Of a DNA stretch of 41,472 bases, positions 6,477-15,758 are shown in pieces. The DNA is from an uncultured Bacteroidales bacterium (GTDB lineage: Bacteria; Bacteroidota; Bacteroidia; Bacteroidales; Porphyromonadaceae): NCBI GenBank assembly GCA_902489445.1, contig CABTZX010000014.1, positions 1-41,472 on the forward strand, written 5' to 3'. Every line of letters starts with the position of its first letter. Within the stretch, counting starts at the first letter, position 1. The translations under genes and the position numbers were made by a program. Under the pieces are notes generated by a model. It did not search any database and was not told where the DNA came from. It saw only the letters and a program-made list of their open reading frames with translations.

Positions 6477-8772
6477 CTGATACTATCAAAAGTTCTGAAT
6501 TCATATTAGCGATATCTATACCTATATCGTTGCTGTAATACTGCTCATCCGTTAAGTAAAGTATGCCATTACCATCCGATAATATACTTTTGCCCAAAGT
6601 TAAGTAATCCTTTTCATAAATACCTACCGAAAGCCGGTGCAGCAAGCGATAATCGTTCCTTCTTAAAGGAACGTTGTGTTGGATTTTTTCTATTAGTTCT
6701 TTTCCCTCCTTGCCATAGGGAACCACGATCTGTTTTGTATGATCTTCTATATACTTAAACTGATCGCTCGCTTTTTCGTAATCAAAACGCAATGAACGGA
6801 TTCTCTCTTCTTGATCGTCTTCATCGCCCCAAAGTAACTTAGCAACGCCTTTCGCATCAAAATTTCTCACCTTGCTGTAGAAACTTCTGTAGTAATGCTC
6901 AATATCGGCTTGTTGTGGCGTGCCTGAACGTACCAGCTGATCCACCATATCCTCCAGTGAGCCTTGAGCCAAACCCAGCTCGCCATTAGCATTTCTCTCT
7001 TCTGTTAAACGAAAGATATATACCTTTCCTGGTACCGGCATCCGCCCTTCGCGATTACAGCGCCCTGCGGCCTGCATAATTGAATCTAAACCCGCCATGG
7101 CACGATATACCACTGGAAAATCGAGATCTACCCCCGCCTCTACCAATTGTGTGCTAATTACCTTGACGGATTGCCCTGAACGAAGTCGTTCCTTTATCTC
7201 TTTGAGCCGGTTTTGTATGTGAAGGGCACACATTCGACGCGATAAATGGATCAAGTCATCGCCTTTATAACGCTCTTTCAGTGAAGCATATATCCGAGCT
7301 GCGTCCTTACGGCTATTCACGATGCAGAGAAAGCTATCATTCTGTAACAAATGCTCGGCGAGTTCATCAGTAGATAGTTTTAGCGGAGACCAGAGATACG
7401 TAACTTTATCAAAAGCAGCGAAGAGCTCGGCATCATAAGGAACAACCTCTTCTATAGGCTCTTCAAAGCAAAAGAAGTTTTGCCCATCTCTGTTTTTATT
7501 GGATAAATCTTTGTCGAAAATGGGCAACGTTGCCGTACAGAGAAGTAACTCTGTTCGGAAAGAATAGTTAAGGCTCTGAAGCATTTGCAACATCGGATTG
7601 AGCAATTCGGGAGGAAACATCTGCGCTTCGTCAAAGACAACTACAGAATTACATATGTTGTGCAATTTGCGACAACGAGCTACCCGATTGGAGAAAAGCG
7701 ACTCAAAGAACTGAACATTCGTAGTAATGATAAGGGGAAAGTCCCAGTTTTCCGTAAGCAACTTATTGTATTCTTGCACTTCATCCGGTTGCTCCCTTAC
7801 ATCTATATCCGAATGGTGTTCCAAAACATTATCCATGCCAAAGATTTCTCTAAACGTTTCAGCCGTTTGAGTGATGATAGAAGTATAGGGGATAACGTAT
7901 ATAATACGCTCACAGCCACGTGCTATCGCATGCTCTAACGCCCACATCATTGAAGAAATCGTCTTGCCAGCACCAGTAGGGAGCGTGAGCGAATAGATTC
8001 CCCGAGAAGCCGCCCGCCCGTGCGAACGGCACCGATTGAGAAAGATTGTCCGCACCTCATTAATCCGGCCCTTCCCATCAAATTGCGGTATGTACTTTTC
8101 CAATCGCTCCCGCATTTGCTCTAACGAAGCTTTTGCACTCTGACGCGCCACACTTTTACCCGGCGACATAAAACGCTCCGTATCGATAAAATCGGCATCA
8201 ACCAAGCAAGAAAAGAGCATTTTTAGCAACAAAGGATAATCCTCCTCATCTATCTGGGACAAAGCCTTAGTAATTTCCGCAATAGAAACAGCATCAATGT
8301 ATTCATTAAGACGTGCCACTTCGCCCGTAATGCCCTCTTGTAGAGCCTTTTCTCTCGACCTAACTTCAACGGAATTGATCATTTCGCGCCATGCCGGATC
8401 ATCATATAGTCCTCTGTGATGGGCAGCAATGCACAGCGAAAGTATCTTGTTAAGAGTCTTTCCCCATTCTTTTTCTCTCAAAGCATTGACATAACGCGCT
8501 CCGGCAGGGCTGTGCGGGGTACGTTCTGTTAATCCGCCCGGCTCAAGACCGGTCGCATTGCGAAGATATCTTTGAAATCCCTTCTGATACTTACCCACAT
8601 CGTGCAACAAACCCAACAAATAGCCAATTTGCCCGATTCCTTTGCAAGGGGTGATCCGCTCGGCATAATTCTGAGCAAGTTTCCCCACGCCCAACAGATG
8701 CTCCAAAAGGGGATGCACACAATATTCGCCCTTACCATTTGGAACTGCATGAGCAATAATTTCCTCTTTCAT
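6460..8772 (-). CDS. cas3: CRISPR-associated nuclease-helicase Cas3 (type I)
   Basis: 770 residues with an N-terminal HD nuclease fused to a superfamily 2 helicase. HD residues seen are His20, His57-Asp58 (LLHDVGK), His87, His118-His119 (AAHHRG) and Asp192 (VDAD). Helicase motifs are PTGAGKT (265-271), DEAQ (381-384), TATLP and GRCNREGR. It is recruited to target DNA bound by Cascade and degrades it. It is the first gene of the cas operon and all catalytic motifs look intact, so the system is predicted to be active in interference. Confidence 0.97.
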   Translation of the reverse strand: MKEEIIAHAVPNGKGEYCVHPLLEHLLGVGKLAQNYAERITPCKGIGQIGYLLGLLHDVGKYQKGFQRYLRNATGLEPGGLTERTPHSPAGARYVNALREKEWGKTLNKILSLCIAAHHRGLYDDPAWREMINSVEVRSREKALQEGITGEVARLNEYIDAVSIAEITKALSQIDEEDYPLLLKMLFSCLVDADFIDTERFMSPGKSVARQSAKASLEQMRERLEKYIPQFDGKGRINEVRTIFLNRCRSHGRAASRGIYSLTLPTGAGKTISSMMWALEHAIARGCERIIYVIPYTSIITQTAETFREIFGMDNVLEHHSDIDVREQPDEVQEYNKLLTENWDFPLIITTNVQFFESLFSNRVARCRKLHNICNSVVVFDEAQMFPPELLNPMLQMLQSLNYSFRTELLLCTATLPIFDKDLSNKNRDGQNFFCFEEPIEEVVPYDAELFAAFDKVTYLWSPLKLSTDELAEHLLQNDSFLCIVNSRKDAARIYASLKERYKGDDLIHLSRRMCALHIQNRLKEIKERLRSGQSVKVISTQLVEAGVDLDFPVVYRAMAGLDSIMQAAGRCNREGRMPVPGKVYIFRLTEERNANGELGLAQGSLEDMVDQLVRSGTPQQADIEHYYRSFYSKVRNFDAKGVAKLLWGDEDDQEERIRSLRFDYEKASDQFKYIEDHTKQIVVPYGKEGKELIEKIQHNVPLRRNDYRLLHRLSVGIYEKDYLTLGKSILSDGNGILYLTDEQYYSNDIGIDIANMNSELLIVSDGREQ

Positions 8773-8871
8773 TGTATAGCTATATACTTATGTATTCATT
8801 CACAGCAATGATAAATGCACAATAGAAGCAAACTTATGCTACCTCTTTTCACATTGCTTATTGCCGCAACG

Positions 8872-8879
8872 CAAAGATA
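8872..8879 (-). promoter_or_regulatory. Likely cas operon promoter (-7 box)
   Basis: TATCTTTG on the minus strand, about 100 bases upstream of the cas3 start, gives a 5' leader of roughly 90 bases. No clear TTTG is seen at the -33 distance, so the promoter may be weak or activator dependent. The rest of 8773-9105 holds only this and the divergent rpmH promoter. Confidence 0.5.
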
Positions 8880-9060
8880 ACATATTAAATGGTATTATTC
8901 GACCTTTTGCTTTAATAAGGAATAATGAATGTACTTATTCGATGTTAGTGACAAGTGAAGAAGTGAAAGCACGTTCATGTGCTTTTTCAGATATTTCTTT
9001 CCGTAGCGGAATAAGCGAATGCAGCAAGGAAACAGGATTATCAGACTAAAAAATAATTTG

Positions 9061-9068
9061 TACCTTTG
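9061..9068 (+). promoter_or_regulatory. rpmH promoter (-7 box)
   Basis: TACCTTTG lies 38 bases before the rpmH ATG. The -33 position has only a weak match. It is divergent from the cas promoter. Confidence 0.6.
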
Positions 9069-9105
9069 CAGCCGGTAGAAAAAAGTAGACGAAAGATATA
9101 TAACC

Positions 9106-9252
9106 ATGAAGAGAACGTTTCAACCCCACAATAGGAAAAGGAAGAACAAACACGGATTCCGTTGTCGTATGGCTACGGCAAACGGGCGTCGCGTATTATC
9201 AGCACGCCGTGCCAAAGGGAGAGCCAAACTCTCCGTATCGGACGAGTATTAA
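9106..9252 (+). CDS. rpmH: 50S ribosomal protein L34
   Basis: A 48-residue, highly basic protein, MKRTFQPHNRKRKNKHGFRC to the C-terminal KLSVSDEY, that matches bacterial L34 along its whole length. It is a small component of the large ribosomal subunit. The ATG at 9106 fits the family start. It lies 330 bases from the divergent cas3 gene and marks where conserved chromosome resumes. Two hairpins follow before hemH. Confidence 0.96.
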   Translation: MKRTFQPHNRKRKNKHGFRCRMATANGRRVLSARRAKGRAKLSVSDEY

Positions 9253-9266
9253 TGTGAGGTTCATTG

Positions 9267-9336
9267 CTACCGGATTTACCATCTTCCGGTAGGTTCCCTG
9301 TACGCCTGTTCCTTTGTGTAAGGGACGGGCTTTCTG
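9267..9336 (+). terminator. Two hairpins between rpmH and hemH
   Basis: Hairpin 1 pairs CTACCGGA (9267-9274) with TCCGGTAG (9285-9292). Hairpin 2 pairs GCCTGTTCC (9304-9312) with GGGACGGGC (9322-9330), allowing two G-U pairs, and is followed by TTTCTGATTT. The second resembles a weak intrinsic terminator and could attenuate read-through from rpmH into hemH. Confidence 0.45.
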
Positions 9337-9366
9337 ATTTACAATTGCATCTACCATTGCCATCTT

Positions 9367-10335
9367 TTGAAAGCAATAATCCTTATTTCCATCGGAACTC
9401 CGAGCAATACGTCATCGGAAGCCGTAGCCGATTATCTGAGAGGCTACTTGGGCGATCCGAACGTAATTTCGGCACCAAGCTTTATTCGCAAGCGCATCAT
9501 TGAGCGGCATGTTATTACGGATCATCTTCTATCAGCAGTAGAGCGATACAAAGCATTGGCATCTCTATACGGAGGAGAATTGCCGTTGCGACTCTATGGG
9601 GAACGGCTCCGCAACCAAATGGAGCGACTCGCTACGGACGACAGTAGAATCTATCTTGCAACGATGCCTTCGGACGTAGATGCGCTCTCCGCTCTACGGC
9701 GACAATTGCTTGCAGACGGGCCATTTGAATCGATTATTCTCGTCTCTCTTTTCCCGCAGCATACCTATAGTAGTTCTATTGCCACGCTCAGCGGTGTGAG
9801 GCGTTTTGTTAGGGGGATTTATCCACAAACGCCTATTCGCACAGTACACACTTATGGCAACAACGATAGGTATATTGAGGCGGTAGCCGCACCCATCAAC
9901 GCGGAACTGGCTAAGGATTCATACGATTTAATTGCCGTTAGTTATCATAGTATCCCACTCGTCCACCAGATCTTTGGGCGTCTGAACGGATTTAACTACC
10001 GCAAGCAGTGCAGCGAAACGATGCGTCTTATAACAGAAAGGCTTCCGAAAGATCATCCGCCCGTAAAGTTGTACTTTCAATCGGCAATGGGACGCAAGTG
10101 GCTCCGTCCCATGCTGGAAGAAGCACCTAAGGATTGGCTCCGGAACGGCTATAAGAAAGTACTGGTTGCATGCCCCGGATTTCTTGTCGATTGTCTGGAA
10201 AATGTGTACGATATCGGTTGTACATTGAGCAGTGAATTCGCTACTCTCGGTGGAGAAAAATGTATGCTGGTTCCTTCGTTGAACGACTCCGAATCGCTTG
10301 CCTCACTAATGCTTTATTTGGCACAGCAAGGCTAA
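9367..10335 (+). CDS. hemH: Ferrochelatase
   Basis: 322 residues. Ferrochelatase landmarks are SLFPQHTYSSSIAT (128-140), the catalytic His194 in SYHSIP, QSAMGRKWLRP (238-248) and CPGFLVDCLEN with Glu278. It inserts ferrous iron into protoporphyrin IX as the last step of heme synthesis. The start is TTG at 9367, where the conserved KAIILISIGTP begins; no ATG lies nearby in frame. No other heme genes lie in the window; Porphyromonas relatives often keep only the late steps and use scavenged porphyrin, so a salvage role is likely. A TACCATTG box lies just upstream. Confidence 0.9.
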   Translation: MKAIILISIGTPSNTSSEAVADYLRGYLGDPNVISAPSFIRKRIIERHVITDHLLSAVERYKALASLYGGELPLRLYGERLRNQMERLATDDSRIYLATMPSDVDALSALRRQLLADGPFESIILVSLFPQHTYSSSIATLSGVRRFVRGIYPQTPIRTVHTYGNNDRYIEAVAAPINAELAKDSYDLIAVSYHSIPLVHQIFGRLNGFNYRKQCSETMRLITERLPKDHPPVKLYFQSAMGRKWLRPMLEEAPKDWLRNGYKKVLVACPGFLVDCLENVYDIGCTLSSEFATLGGEKCMLVPSLNDSESLASLMLYLAQQG

Positions 10336-10473
10336 ACGAAGCGCACATTCAGGGCAGATAAGGCCGCTGATTAATCGTTTGCTTTTATCTCCGTTTTTCG
10401 AAAATAGAAAAGAAAATAGGAGGAGTTAATATAGCAAACTGTCCAACTTCAAGAATTATTTCTATCAATTCAT

Positions 10474-10481
10474 TACCTTTG
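10474..10481 (+). promoter_or_regulatory. Promoter (-7 box) of the secreted protease gene
   Basis: TACCTTTG about 53 bases before the ATG at 10534. No good -33 TTTG is seen. Confidence 0.5.
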
Positions 10482-10533
10482 TTGTGTTTGAGACTAAGTA
10501 TAAAAGAAGAACTGCAATAAAGAGAACAAAACA

Positions 10534-13437
10534 ATGAGAGTAACAAAATCGCTATTCGCTACACTGATTGCCGTTGCGGGAATTCTGCTTCCGGGAGCTT
10601 TCAGGGCTCAGGCACAGGAATCTTTTGGCGGTACCCCCCCATCCTTTGCAGCAACCACAAGTTTGTTGCGTAGTGGGGAGCTCACACCCAACGTAGTAAG
10701 AGTACGTCCGGATTTTAACCCGGAAGATATCATCAGTACCAATACGTGGGCAGCAACTTCTTCCTCCAACGGAATTGCTACAAAGCCGCTCCAAATAGGA
10801 AGAGTAATAGACCAAAAGATCGACTTCATTAAAGAAGCACGCAAAAGCACCGTAGACGGGAAAACCATATACACACTACGGATCGAATCGAAAGGAGCGA
10901 AGAGCATGACGCTCTATTACGATGACTTCTTCATCCCCGAAGGTAGTGGCGAACTATTTATCTATACACCCGATCGTGTAAACGTATTGGGAGCGTATAC
11001 ACACGCAACACACCGGGAACATGGCGAATTCGCAAACGAAGCCCTGCCCGGAGATGTGGTTATTATGGAATTCGCCCCCTATCTTACGGCCGGTGAAAAC
11101 CTGCTTCCCTCAATCAAAATTTCAGGGATAGGATACATTTTCCGCGGATTAGAAGTTAATCATCTTCGTGGCCAGAAAGACCCCGGAGAAGATCAGTCTG
11201 ATCCCTCATGCCAAGTTGAGGTAAATTGTCCTGAAGGAAACGAGTGGCAAGCACAAAAAGCAGCCGTTGCACAATTAATGATGTTAATAGGCAAAGACAT
11301 GGGTCTTTGTTCCGGTACGCTTATCAACAATACGGCTCAGGACTTTAAGCCATACATTATTTCGGCAGCGCATTGTATCGGAGCGTCTAACGTACCTCAA
11401 AGTGATTTGAACAAATGGATGTTCACATTCCATTACGAAAAGCCGGGCTGTAGTAAAGCCGGCATCGCGGTAACTCGCGGTCGTACCTTGGTGGGATGCC
11501 GTTTGAGTAGTTTCATTGATATCAGTGGTAAAAGCGACGGACTTCTTTTGGAACTCAACAAAAAAGTTCCCAAAACTTTCCGCGTATACTACAGCGGATG
11601 GGATCGTTCGTCCAAAATTCCCGATAAAGTTGTGGGAATTCATCATCCCATGGGAGACTCAAAGAAAATCTCCATCTGTGATGGGAACATTCGTATTGGT
11701 AAATGGAATGATGGAACATACATCGGAGGAACAAACGCGCACTTCGTATTTAGTTACAATATGGGCGATACGGAAGGCGGGAGTAGCGGCTCCGGACTAT
11801 TCAATCAGAACCACCTTTTGGTTGGCACACTTACCGGTGGCGCTCCAGGTTGTGGTTCAAGCGACTCATACGGAAGATTGAACTATCACTGGGATAAATA
11901 CAAACAAAACGGAAGTTCGCTTTTCTCTATGGATTCGTTCCTTGATCCGGTAGGGGAAGGAAAAGAAACCCTGGAAGGCACATGGAATGATAACATGCGT
12001 CCCTTGGAAGCGGTTAAGGATCTGAAGGTAATGCTTTCTGAGGATGCCAAAACTGTAAACGTAACGTGGGAGCCTGTTTCTACGGAGCAATTGCCTTCTA
12101 ACTGGAGCGTTAAGTATCGTATTTTCCGTAACGGACTATATTTGGATGGTAAGGATGTAACTTCAGGTAATTCCTATAGTGAAAGTGTTGCCGATGCACA
12201 AAGCAACACAAATGGTAATGGTCACGTCATTTACGCTATTCAGGCACGCTATATGTATGGTGGCGATAAGTTCCCGGACGACGGCTACAACAACGGAAAT
12301 GAATATGCCTTTGGTGATGCCGATAAGGTACAAATGGGAGCCTACCTTGGTGAGGTAAAACGTGAAATGCCTGCCAGCGTAACTGCCGTTCCGGGTGGTG
12401 GCGTAGATGTAAGCTGGAAGAAGCCGGGGAACCTGCAAGAAATATCGCTCTTTGGCTATCCCTCCAATCTAAAGCCTTACAAATTGCTATTTGGCCGTCT
12501 TAGTCACCCGTCACTTGGCGTACCGCCCTACATACAACTGTATTCCAAGTTCCGTGCGGATGAAATGGTGAATTACGATAATTCTTCCGTATACATCTCG
12601 GCTGTAAGCATTATACCTACGTCAAAAACAAAGGATCTGAAAATAAGTATATTGAATGGTGGGCCTGAAACTGTTTACGAACAGGATGTGGTTATACCCG
12701 ACGACTGGAAGAACGAAGATTGGGTTACTGTTGAACTCCGCAGACCTTACAAGATTAATCCGCAACAATTCCTCTTCGCAGGCGTATCCTACAATAACAA
12801 ACCTAATATTCCGGTTAAGATATGCTCTATAAGCGATTCCGAGGACGATGTTTCGGATTATCGTGGTTGTGTCCTTAGAATTAAATTCTCCGGCGCAGAG
12901 CCACTCTTTACTTATCCGGATAAAGTTGGGGTCAACGTCCCGGGCTACTTAGCTGTACGTCTCACACTTTCACAATCGGCGGTAAAATATACCGATGATG
13001 CAGAAAGGGGTGTTTTCGTACGTTCTAACACGGCGGTTCCTTTCCCTCTTGTTAAAGGATATATCGTTAAAAAGAATGGTGAAACGCTGAAGGAAGTCAA
13101 CAAGGACCTTAACTTCCTGACGGACAAGAACGGTTCCACCAGTGACAATTATACAGTCACAGTGCTGTACGAAACTCCAACAGGCAATGAAGCACCGGAA
13201 TTAGCCCCGAGCGTGGCTCCGTCCGTTTATCCCACACAGCTTGCTGCTGATGGTATCTTGAACATTGCCAATGCGGAACGTGTGGAAAATGTTGCCGTTT
13301 ACTCGGTTGACGGTAAGAAACTTCTCGCCATCGATCATCCCGATGCACGCATTGATCTTACCGATCTCGCCGAAGGCAGCTACATTGTAGTGCTAACAAC
13401 TGGAAGCGGTTCCATTACGGAACGCATCTTCCGTTAA
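10534..13437 (+). CDS. Secreted lysyl endopeptidase-like serine protease (PepK-like) with T9SS C-terminal domain
   Basis: 967 residues with a signal peptide (about 1-28, ending FRAQAQ). A propeptide region is followed by a trypsin-like domain (about 225-480) whose triad is His280 (ISAAHC), Asp335 (SDGLLLEL) and Ser418 (GGSSGSGLF). Cysteines at 226, 232, 259, 281, 306 and 322 suggest several disulphides. Fibronectin-like and jelly-roll segments follow (about 490-870). A type A sorting domain ends the protein (VYSVDGKKLL...LAEGSYIVVLTT...ITERIFR). It resembles the P. gingivalis Ser endopeptidase PepK, which cuts after lysine; the same specificity here is inference. It is exported through Sec and the type IX system. 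Two hairpins follow the gene. Confidence 0.88.
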   Translation: MRVTKSLFATLIAVAGILLPGAFRAQAQESFGGTPPSFAATTSLLRSGELTPNVVRVRPDFNPEDIISTNTWAATSSSNGIATKPLQIGRVIDQKIDFIKEARKSTVDGKTIYTLRIESKGAKSMTLYYDDFFIPEGSGELFIYTPDRVNVLGAYTHATHREHGEFANEALPGDVVIMEFAPYLTAGENLLPSIKISGIGYIFRGLEVNHLRGQKDPGEDQSDPSCQVEVNCPEGNEWQAQKAAVAQLMMLIGKDMGLCSGTLINNTAQDFKPYIISAAHCIGASNVPQSDLNKWMFTFHYEKPGCSKAGIAVTRGRTLVGCRLSSFIDISGKSDGLLLELNKKVPKTFRVYYSGWDRSSKIPDKVVGIHHPMGDSKKISICDGNIRIGKWNDGTYIGGTNAHFVFSYNMGDTEGGSSGSGLFNQNHLLVGTLTGGAPGCGSSDSYGRLNYHWDKYKQNGSSLFSMDSFLDPVGEGKETLEGTWNDNMRPLEAVKDLKVMLSEDAKTVNVTWEPVSTEQLPSNWSVKYRIFRNGLYLDGKDVTSGNSYSESVADAQSNTNGNGHVIYAIQARYMYGGDKFPDDGYNNGNEYAFGDADKVQMGAYLGEVKREMPASVTAVPGGGVDVSWKKPGNLQEISLFGYPSNLKPYKLLFGRLSHPSLGVPPYIQLYSKFRADEMVNYDNSSVYISAVSIIPTSKTKDLKISILNGGPETVYEQDVVIPDDWKNEDWVTVELRRPYKINPQQFLFAGVSYNNKPNIPVKICSISDSEDDVSDYRGCVLRIKFSGAEPLFTYPDKVGVNVPGYLAVRLTLSQSAVKYTDDAERGVFVRSNTAVPFPLVKGYIVKKNGETLKEVNKDLNFLTDKNGSTSDNYTVTVLYETPTGNEAPELAPSVAPSVYPTQLAADGILNIANAERVENVAVYSVDGKKLLAIDHPDARIDLTDLAEGSYIVVLTTGSGSITERIFR

Positions 13438-13448
13438 ACGAAAATTGT

Positions 13449-13517
13449 CCGAAGTGCCACCGTGCACTTCGGCAGAGATATGGAAGCCTTGGGATACCTT
13501 TCCCGGGGCTTCTTTTT
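13449..13517 (+). terminator. Double hairpin terminator after the protease gene
   Basis: Hairpin 1 pairs CCGAAGTGC with GCACTTCGG (13449-13472, perfect 9 bp). Hairpin 2 pairs GAAGCCTTGGGA with TCCCGGGGCTTC (13483-13512, two G-U pairs) and ends in TTTTT, a standard intrinsic terminator. Confidence 0.85.
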
Positions 13518-13606
13518 GCCTTTATTCTTTTCTCTAATCATAATAGAATAAGGGTTCCCTGCTTTTATTTTCACTAACAGAATCATTCTGTTTCGGCAGA
13601 ATAGTT

Positions 13607-13614
13607 TACCTTTG
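13607..13614 (+). promoter_or_regulatory. rnz promoter (-7 box), placed for a leaderless transcript
   Basis: TACCTTTG ends six bases before the ATG at 13621. The predicted transcription start therefore falls at or next to the start codon. Confidence 0.5.
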
Positions 13615-13620
13615 TGGAAG

Positions 13621-14535
13621 ATGGAGCCGTTTACGCTACACATATTAGGCGCGGGGAGTGCTCTACCCACGTTGCGCCACAGCCCTTCTTGTCAGGCACT
13701 TTCGATAAGGGGGAAGCTCTTTATCGTCGATTGTGGCGAAGGGTGCCAGTTGTCGCTTCGGCGCAGCCGGCTCAGTATAGCGCGCATCCAAGCCATCTTT
13801 ATTTCCCATATGCATGGGGATCACGTTTTTGGCTTACCTGGGTTACTTTCCACTTTGGCACTATTAGGACGCAAAGGAGCACTTAGTGTGTTCGGCCCGA
13901 AGGGCATTAAACGTTATTTGGACGATATGGGACGCATCTTTTGGCCCGATATGCCTTACCCGATAGAGGTTTATGAGCACGACGCGGAAGAGAGCAGCGT
14001 TATTTACGATGATCGCTCGCTACGCGTTTCCACATTGCCACTTATTCATCGGTTGCCCACTACCGGCTATCTGTTTGAGGAAAAGTGCGCTCCAAGGCAT
14101 CTAGACAAGGCTGCAGCCGATTTCTATTGCGTTCCCATAGCCGATTATCCGGATATTCTCAACGGAGCGCCCTTTACGGCGCAAGATGGCACCATCATTC
14201 CCAATTCACGCCTTACTAAACCGGGTTGTACACCTCGCCGTTACGCTTATGTCAGCGACACGGCACTCAATAAAAAGCTGATTTCCCTCCTAAAGGGAGT
14301 CGATTTATTATATCACGAAGCTACCTATATGCAGCGAGATGCGGCGCGCGCCGCGGAAACGGCGCATTCTACATCCGAAGATGCTGCCACGATAGCTAGC
14401 GAAGCGGCCGTGGGCAAGCTCCTTTTGGGGCACTACTCGGCGCGTTACGACGATCATGCTCCCTTACTGGAGGAAGCAAGACGAATATTCCCCAATTCCC
14501 AATTGACGTCCGAAGGAGATGTCATCGAATTGTAA
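13621..14535 (+). CDS. rnz: Ribonuclease Z
   Basis: 304 residues of the metallo-beta-lactamase fold, opening MEPFTLHILGAGSALPT. It has the zinc motif HMHGDH at 63-68, followed by GLPGLLSTL, and later metal ligands in PLIHRLPTTGY, YVSDTA and LLLGHYSARY. It removes 3' trailers from tRNA precursors; this matters here because not every tRNA gene in the window encodes CCA. The frame can be extended to a TTG at 13612, but that codon lies inside the promoter box, so I choose the ATG. The next gene follows after 20 bases. Confidence 0.93.
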   Translation: MEPFTLHILGAGSALPTLRHSPSCQALSIRGKLFIVDCGEGCQLSLRRSRLSIARIQAIFISHMHGDHVFGLPGLLSTLALLGRKGALSVFGPKGIKRYLDDMGRIFWPDMPYPIEVYEHDAEESSVIYDDRSLRVSTLPLIHRLPTTGYLFEEKCAPRHLDKAAADFYCVPIADYPDILNGAPFTAQDGTIIPNSRLTKPGCTPRRYAYVSDTALNKKLISLLKGVDLLYHEATYMQRDAARAAETAHSTSEDAATIASEAAVGKLLLGHYSARYDDHAPLLEEARRIFPNSQLTSEGDVIEL

Positions 14536-14555
14536 TGCCAATTAGTTGAAGTGCA

Positions 14556-15278
14556 ATGAAATGTAAAAACTTCTATCACCAGTGCAAAGGATGGCTGTTA
14601 CTGCCCACTCTGCTCGTACTCTTTGCCCCGGCTTGTGCCGCAAAGGGTCATTCGCGCAACCCGCAGTCGATAGCACAAACTTCGCACCGAACAGCCGTTT
14701 ACAACGAAAAGGGACTCTTTATGCCCCACCCCGACTGTATAGCTTATGCCCAAATGAATGTAACCCCTTCCGGGGATATGATCAACGACCTGATCAACCT
14801 CGGGAAGCGTTATTTAGGGAAGCCATACCGTTGGCGCGGTGCTTCGTCACGCCCCTTTGACTGCTCTGGATTTGTTCTATTCCTTTACAAATGTTTTGAT
14901 ATCGCTCTGCCCGCCTCATCGTCGGCAATGTATCAGGCAACGAAGCCGGTAAAGGATGTGCAGCCGGGAGACTTAGTCTTCTTTTCCGGTTCCCGTCGCG
15001 GAAATCGCATCGGGCATGTAGGTATCGCCATTGCCGTAGATAAGCGCGGCATCACCATGTTGCACAGCTCCACCAGCAGAGGCATCGTAATTGAGCGCAT
15101 TGAGGATAGTGCCTATTTCCGTTCGCGCTATGCAGGAGCAAGACGCATCCCCAAACTCCACCGCTACTTTGAAGCGAAGACTTCCCCGGAAATGGAAGCC
15201 GTTCCGCCCAGTTTCATTTGCGAAAGCGCCGTGCCCACCTGCCTTGCCGTGCCCATCGCACCGGCATTTGAAGGATAA
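14556..15278 (+). CDS. Secreted NlpC/P60 peptidoglycan endopeptidase
   Basis: 240 residues. A hydrophobic signal sequence (about 12-29) ends near APACA. The NlpC/P60 domain covers about 75-195 with the catalytic set Cys103 (FDCSGF), His154 (RIGHVGIA) and His170 (MLHSS). Such enzymes cut the D-Glu to diamino-acid bond of stem peptides in cell-wall turnover. The tail after about residue 200 is low complexity and not conserved-looking. It is probably cotranscribed with rnz (20-base gap) and is followed by a strong terminator. Confidence 0.9.
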   Translation: MKCKNFYHQCKGWLLLPTLLVLFAPACAAKGHSRNPQSIAQTSHRTAVYNEKGLFMPHPDCIAYAQMNVTPSGDMINDLINLGKRYLGKPYRWRGASSRPFDCSGFVLFLYKCFDIALPASSSAMYQATKPVKDVQPGDLVFFSGSRRGNRIGHVGIAIAVDKRGITMLHSSTSRGIVIERIEDSAYFRSRYAGARRIPKLHRYFEAKTSPEMEAVPPSFICESAVPTCLAVPIAPAFEG

Positions 15279-15352
15279 AGCTTGCAAAGAACTGCCCCAC
15301 GCATCGGGGTGAAGAGCGGAAACGCCTTGCCGTGGTCCGGTAAAATGAGCCC

Positions 15353-15403
15353 AAAAGCTCCGAAGAACATTCTCGTATGGAGAGCGTTCTTTGGGGCTTT
15401 TTT
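15353..15403 (+). terminator. Intrinsic terminator after the NlpC/P60 gene
   Basis: A long imperfect hairpin pairs AAAAGCTCC and AAGAAC (15353-15369) with GTTCTT and GGGGCTTTTTT (15385-15403), ending in a run of T. Confidence 0.85.
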
Positions 15404-15466
15404 ATTTCTTTCCTGCATGCAGCTCGATCGTTTATTCGATCCTTTTCGACCAAAGGTACATAGCTG

Positions 15467-15575
15467 CTCGATAAATTGTTTAAACAATTCATACAAATAC
15501 TTTAAACGATTTATACGCGTACTTTAAACGATTTATACAAATCATTTAAAGTATTTATCGAGAACTTATATACAA
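15467..15575. repeat. 22-base-spaced repeat array B, bounded by inverted repeats
   Basis: TTTAAA cores start at 15479, 15501, 15523 and 15545, and a TATATA core at 15567; all are exactly 22 bases apart. Two units share ACTTTAAACGATTTATAC. The four TTTAAA units are framed by a perfect inverted repeat, CTCGATAAAT (15467-15476) and ATTTATCGAG (15553-15562). The rest of the 480-base gap (15279-15758) holds the upstream terminator, this array and the pgl promoter. Confidence 0.85.
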
Positions 15576-15650
15576 ACGGTTGAGCATGTACGAAGAAGTA
15601 ACCGAAAGTGATCGAAGAAAGGAGCGAGCTACTTCCATACGGCCGGCCAT

Positions 15651-15680
15651 CTTGCACGTTGTTTTTTATTTGTATCTTTG
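15651..15680 (+). promoter_or_regulatory. Promoter of the 6-phosphogluconolactonase-like operon
   Basis: CTTG (15651-15654), 18 bases, then TATCTTTG (15673-15680), a good Bacteroidota promoter about 80 bases before the ATG at 15759. Confidence 0.65.
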
Positions 15681-15758
15681 AAACGTGAGGGCAAACGTAT
15701 CCTTAACGAAGAGGGAAAAAGTGCTTGCCCCGAATGAAGAAAAAGGAAGAAGTAAGAA

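Noticed and set aside
15164..15496. 110-codon minus-strand frame opposite the NlpC/P60 gene end, with a TACCTTTG box near 15451-15458
   Set aside because: It translates the complement of the terminator and of a real gene; the promoter-like box is noted, but no -33 element is present. An antisense RNA is possible but unsupported.
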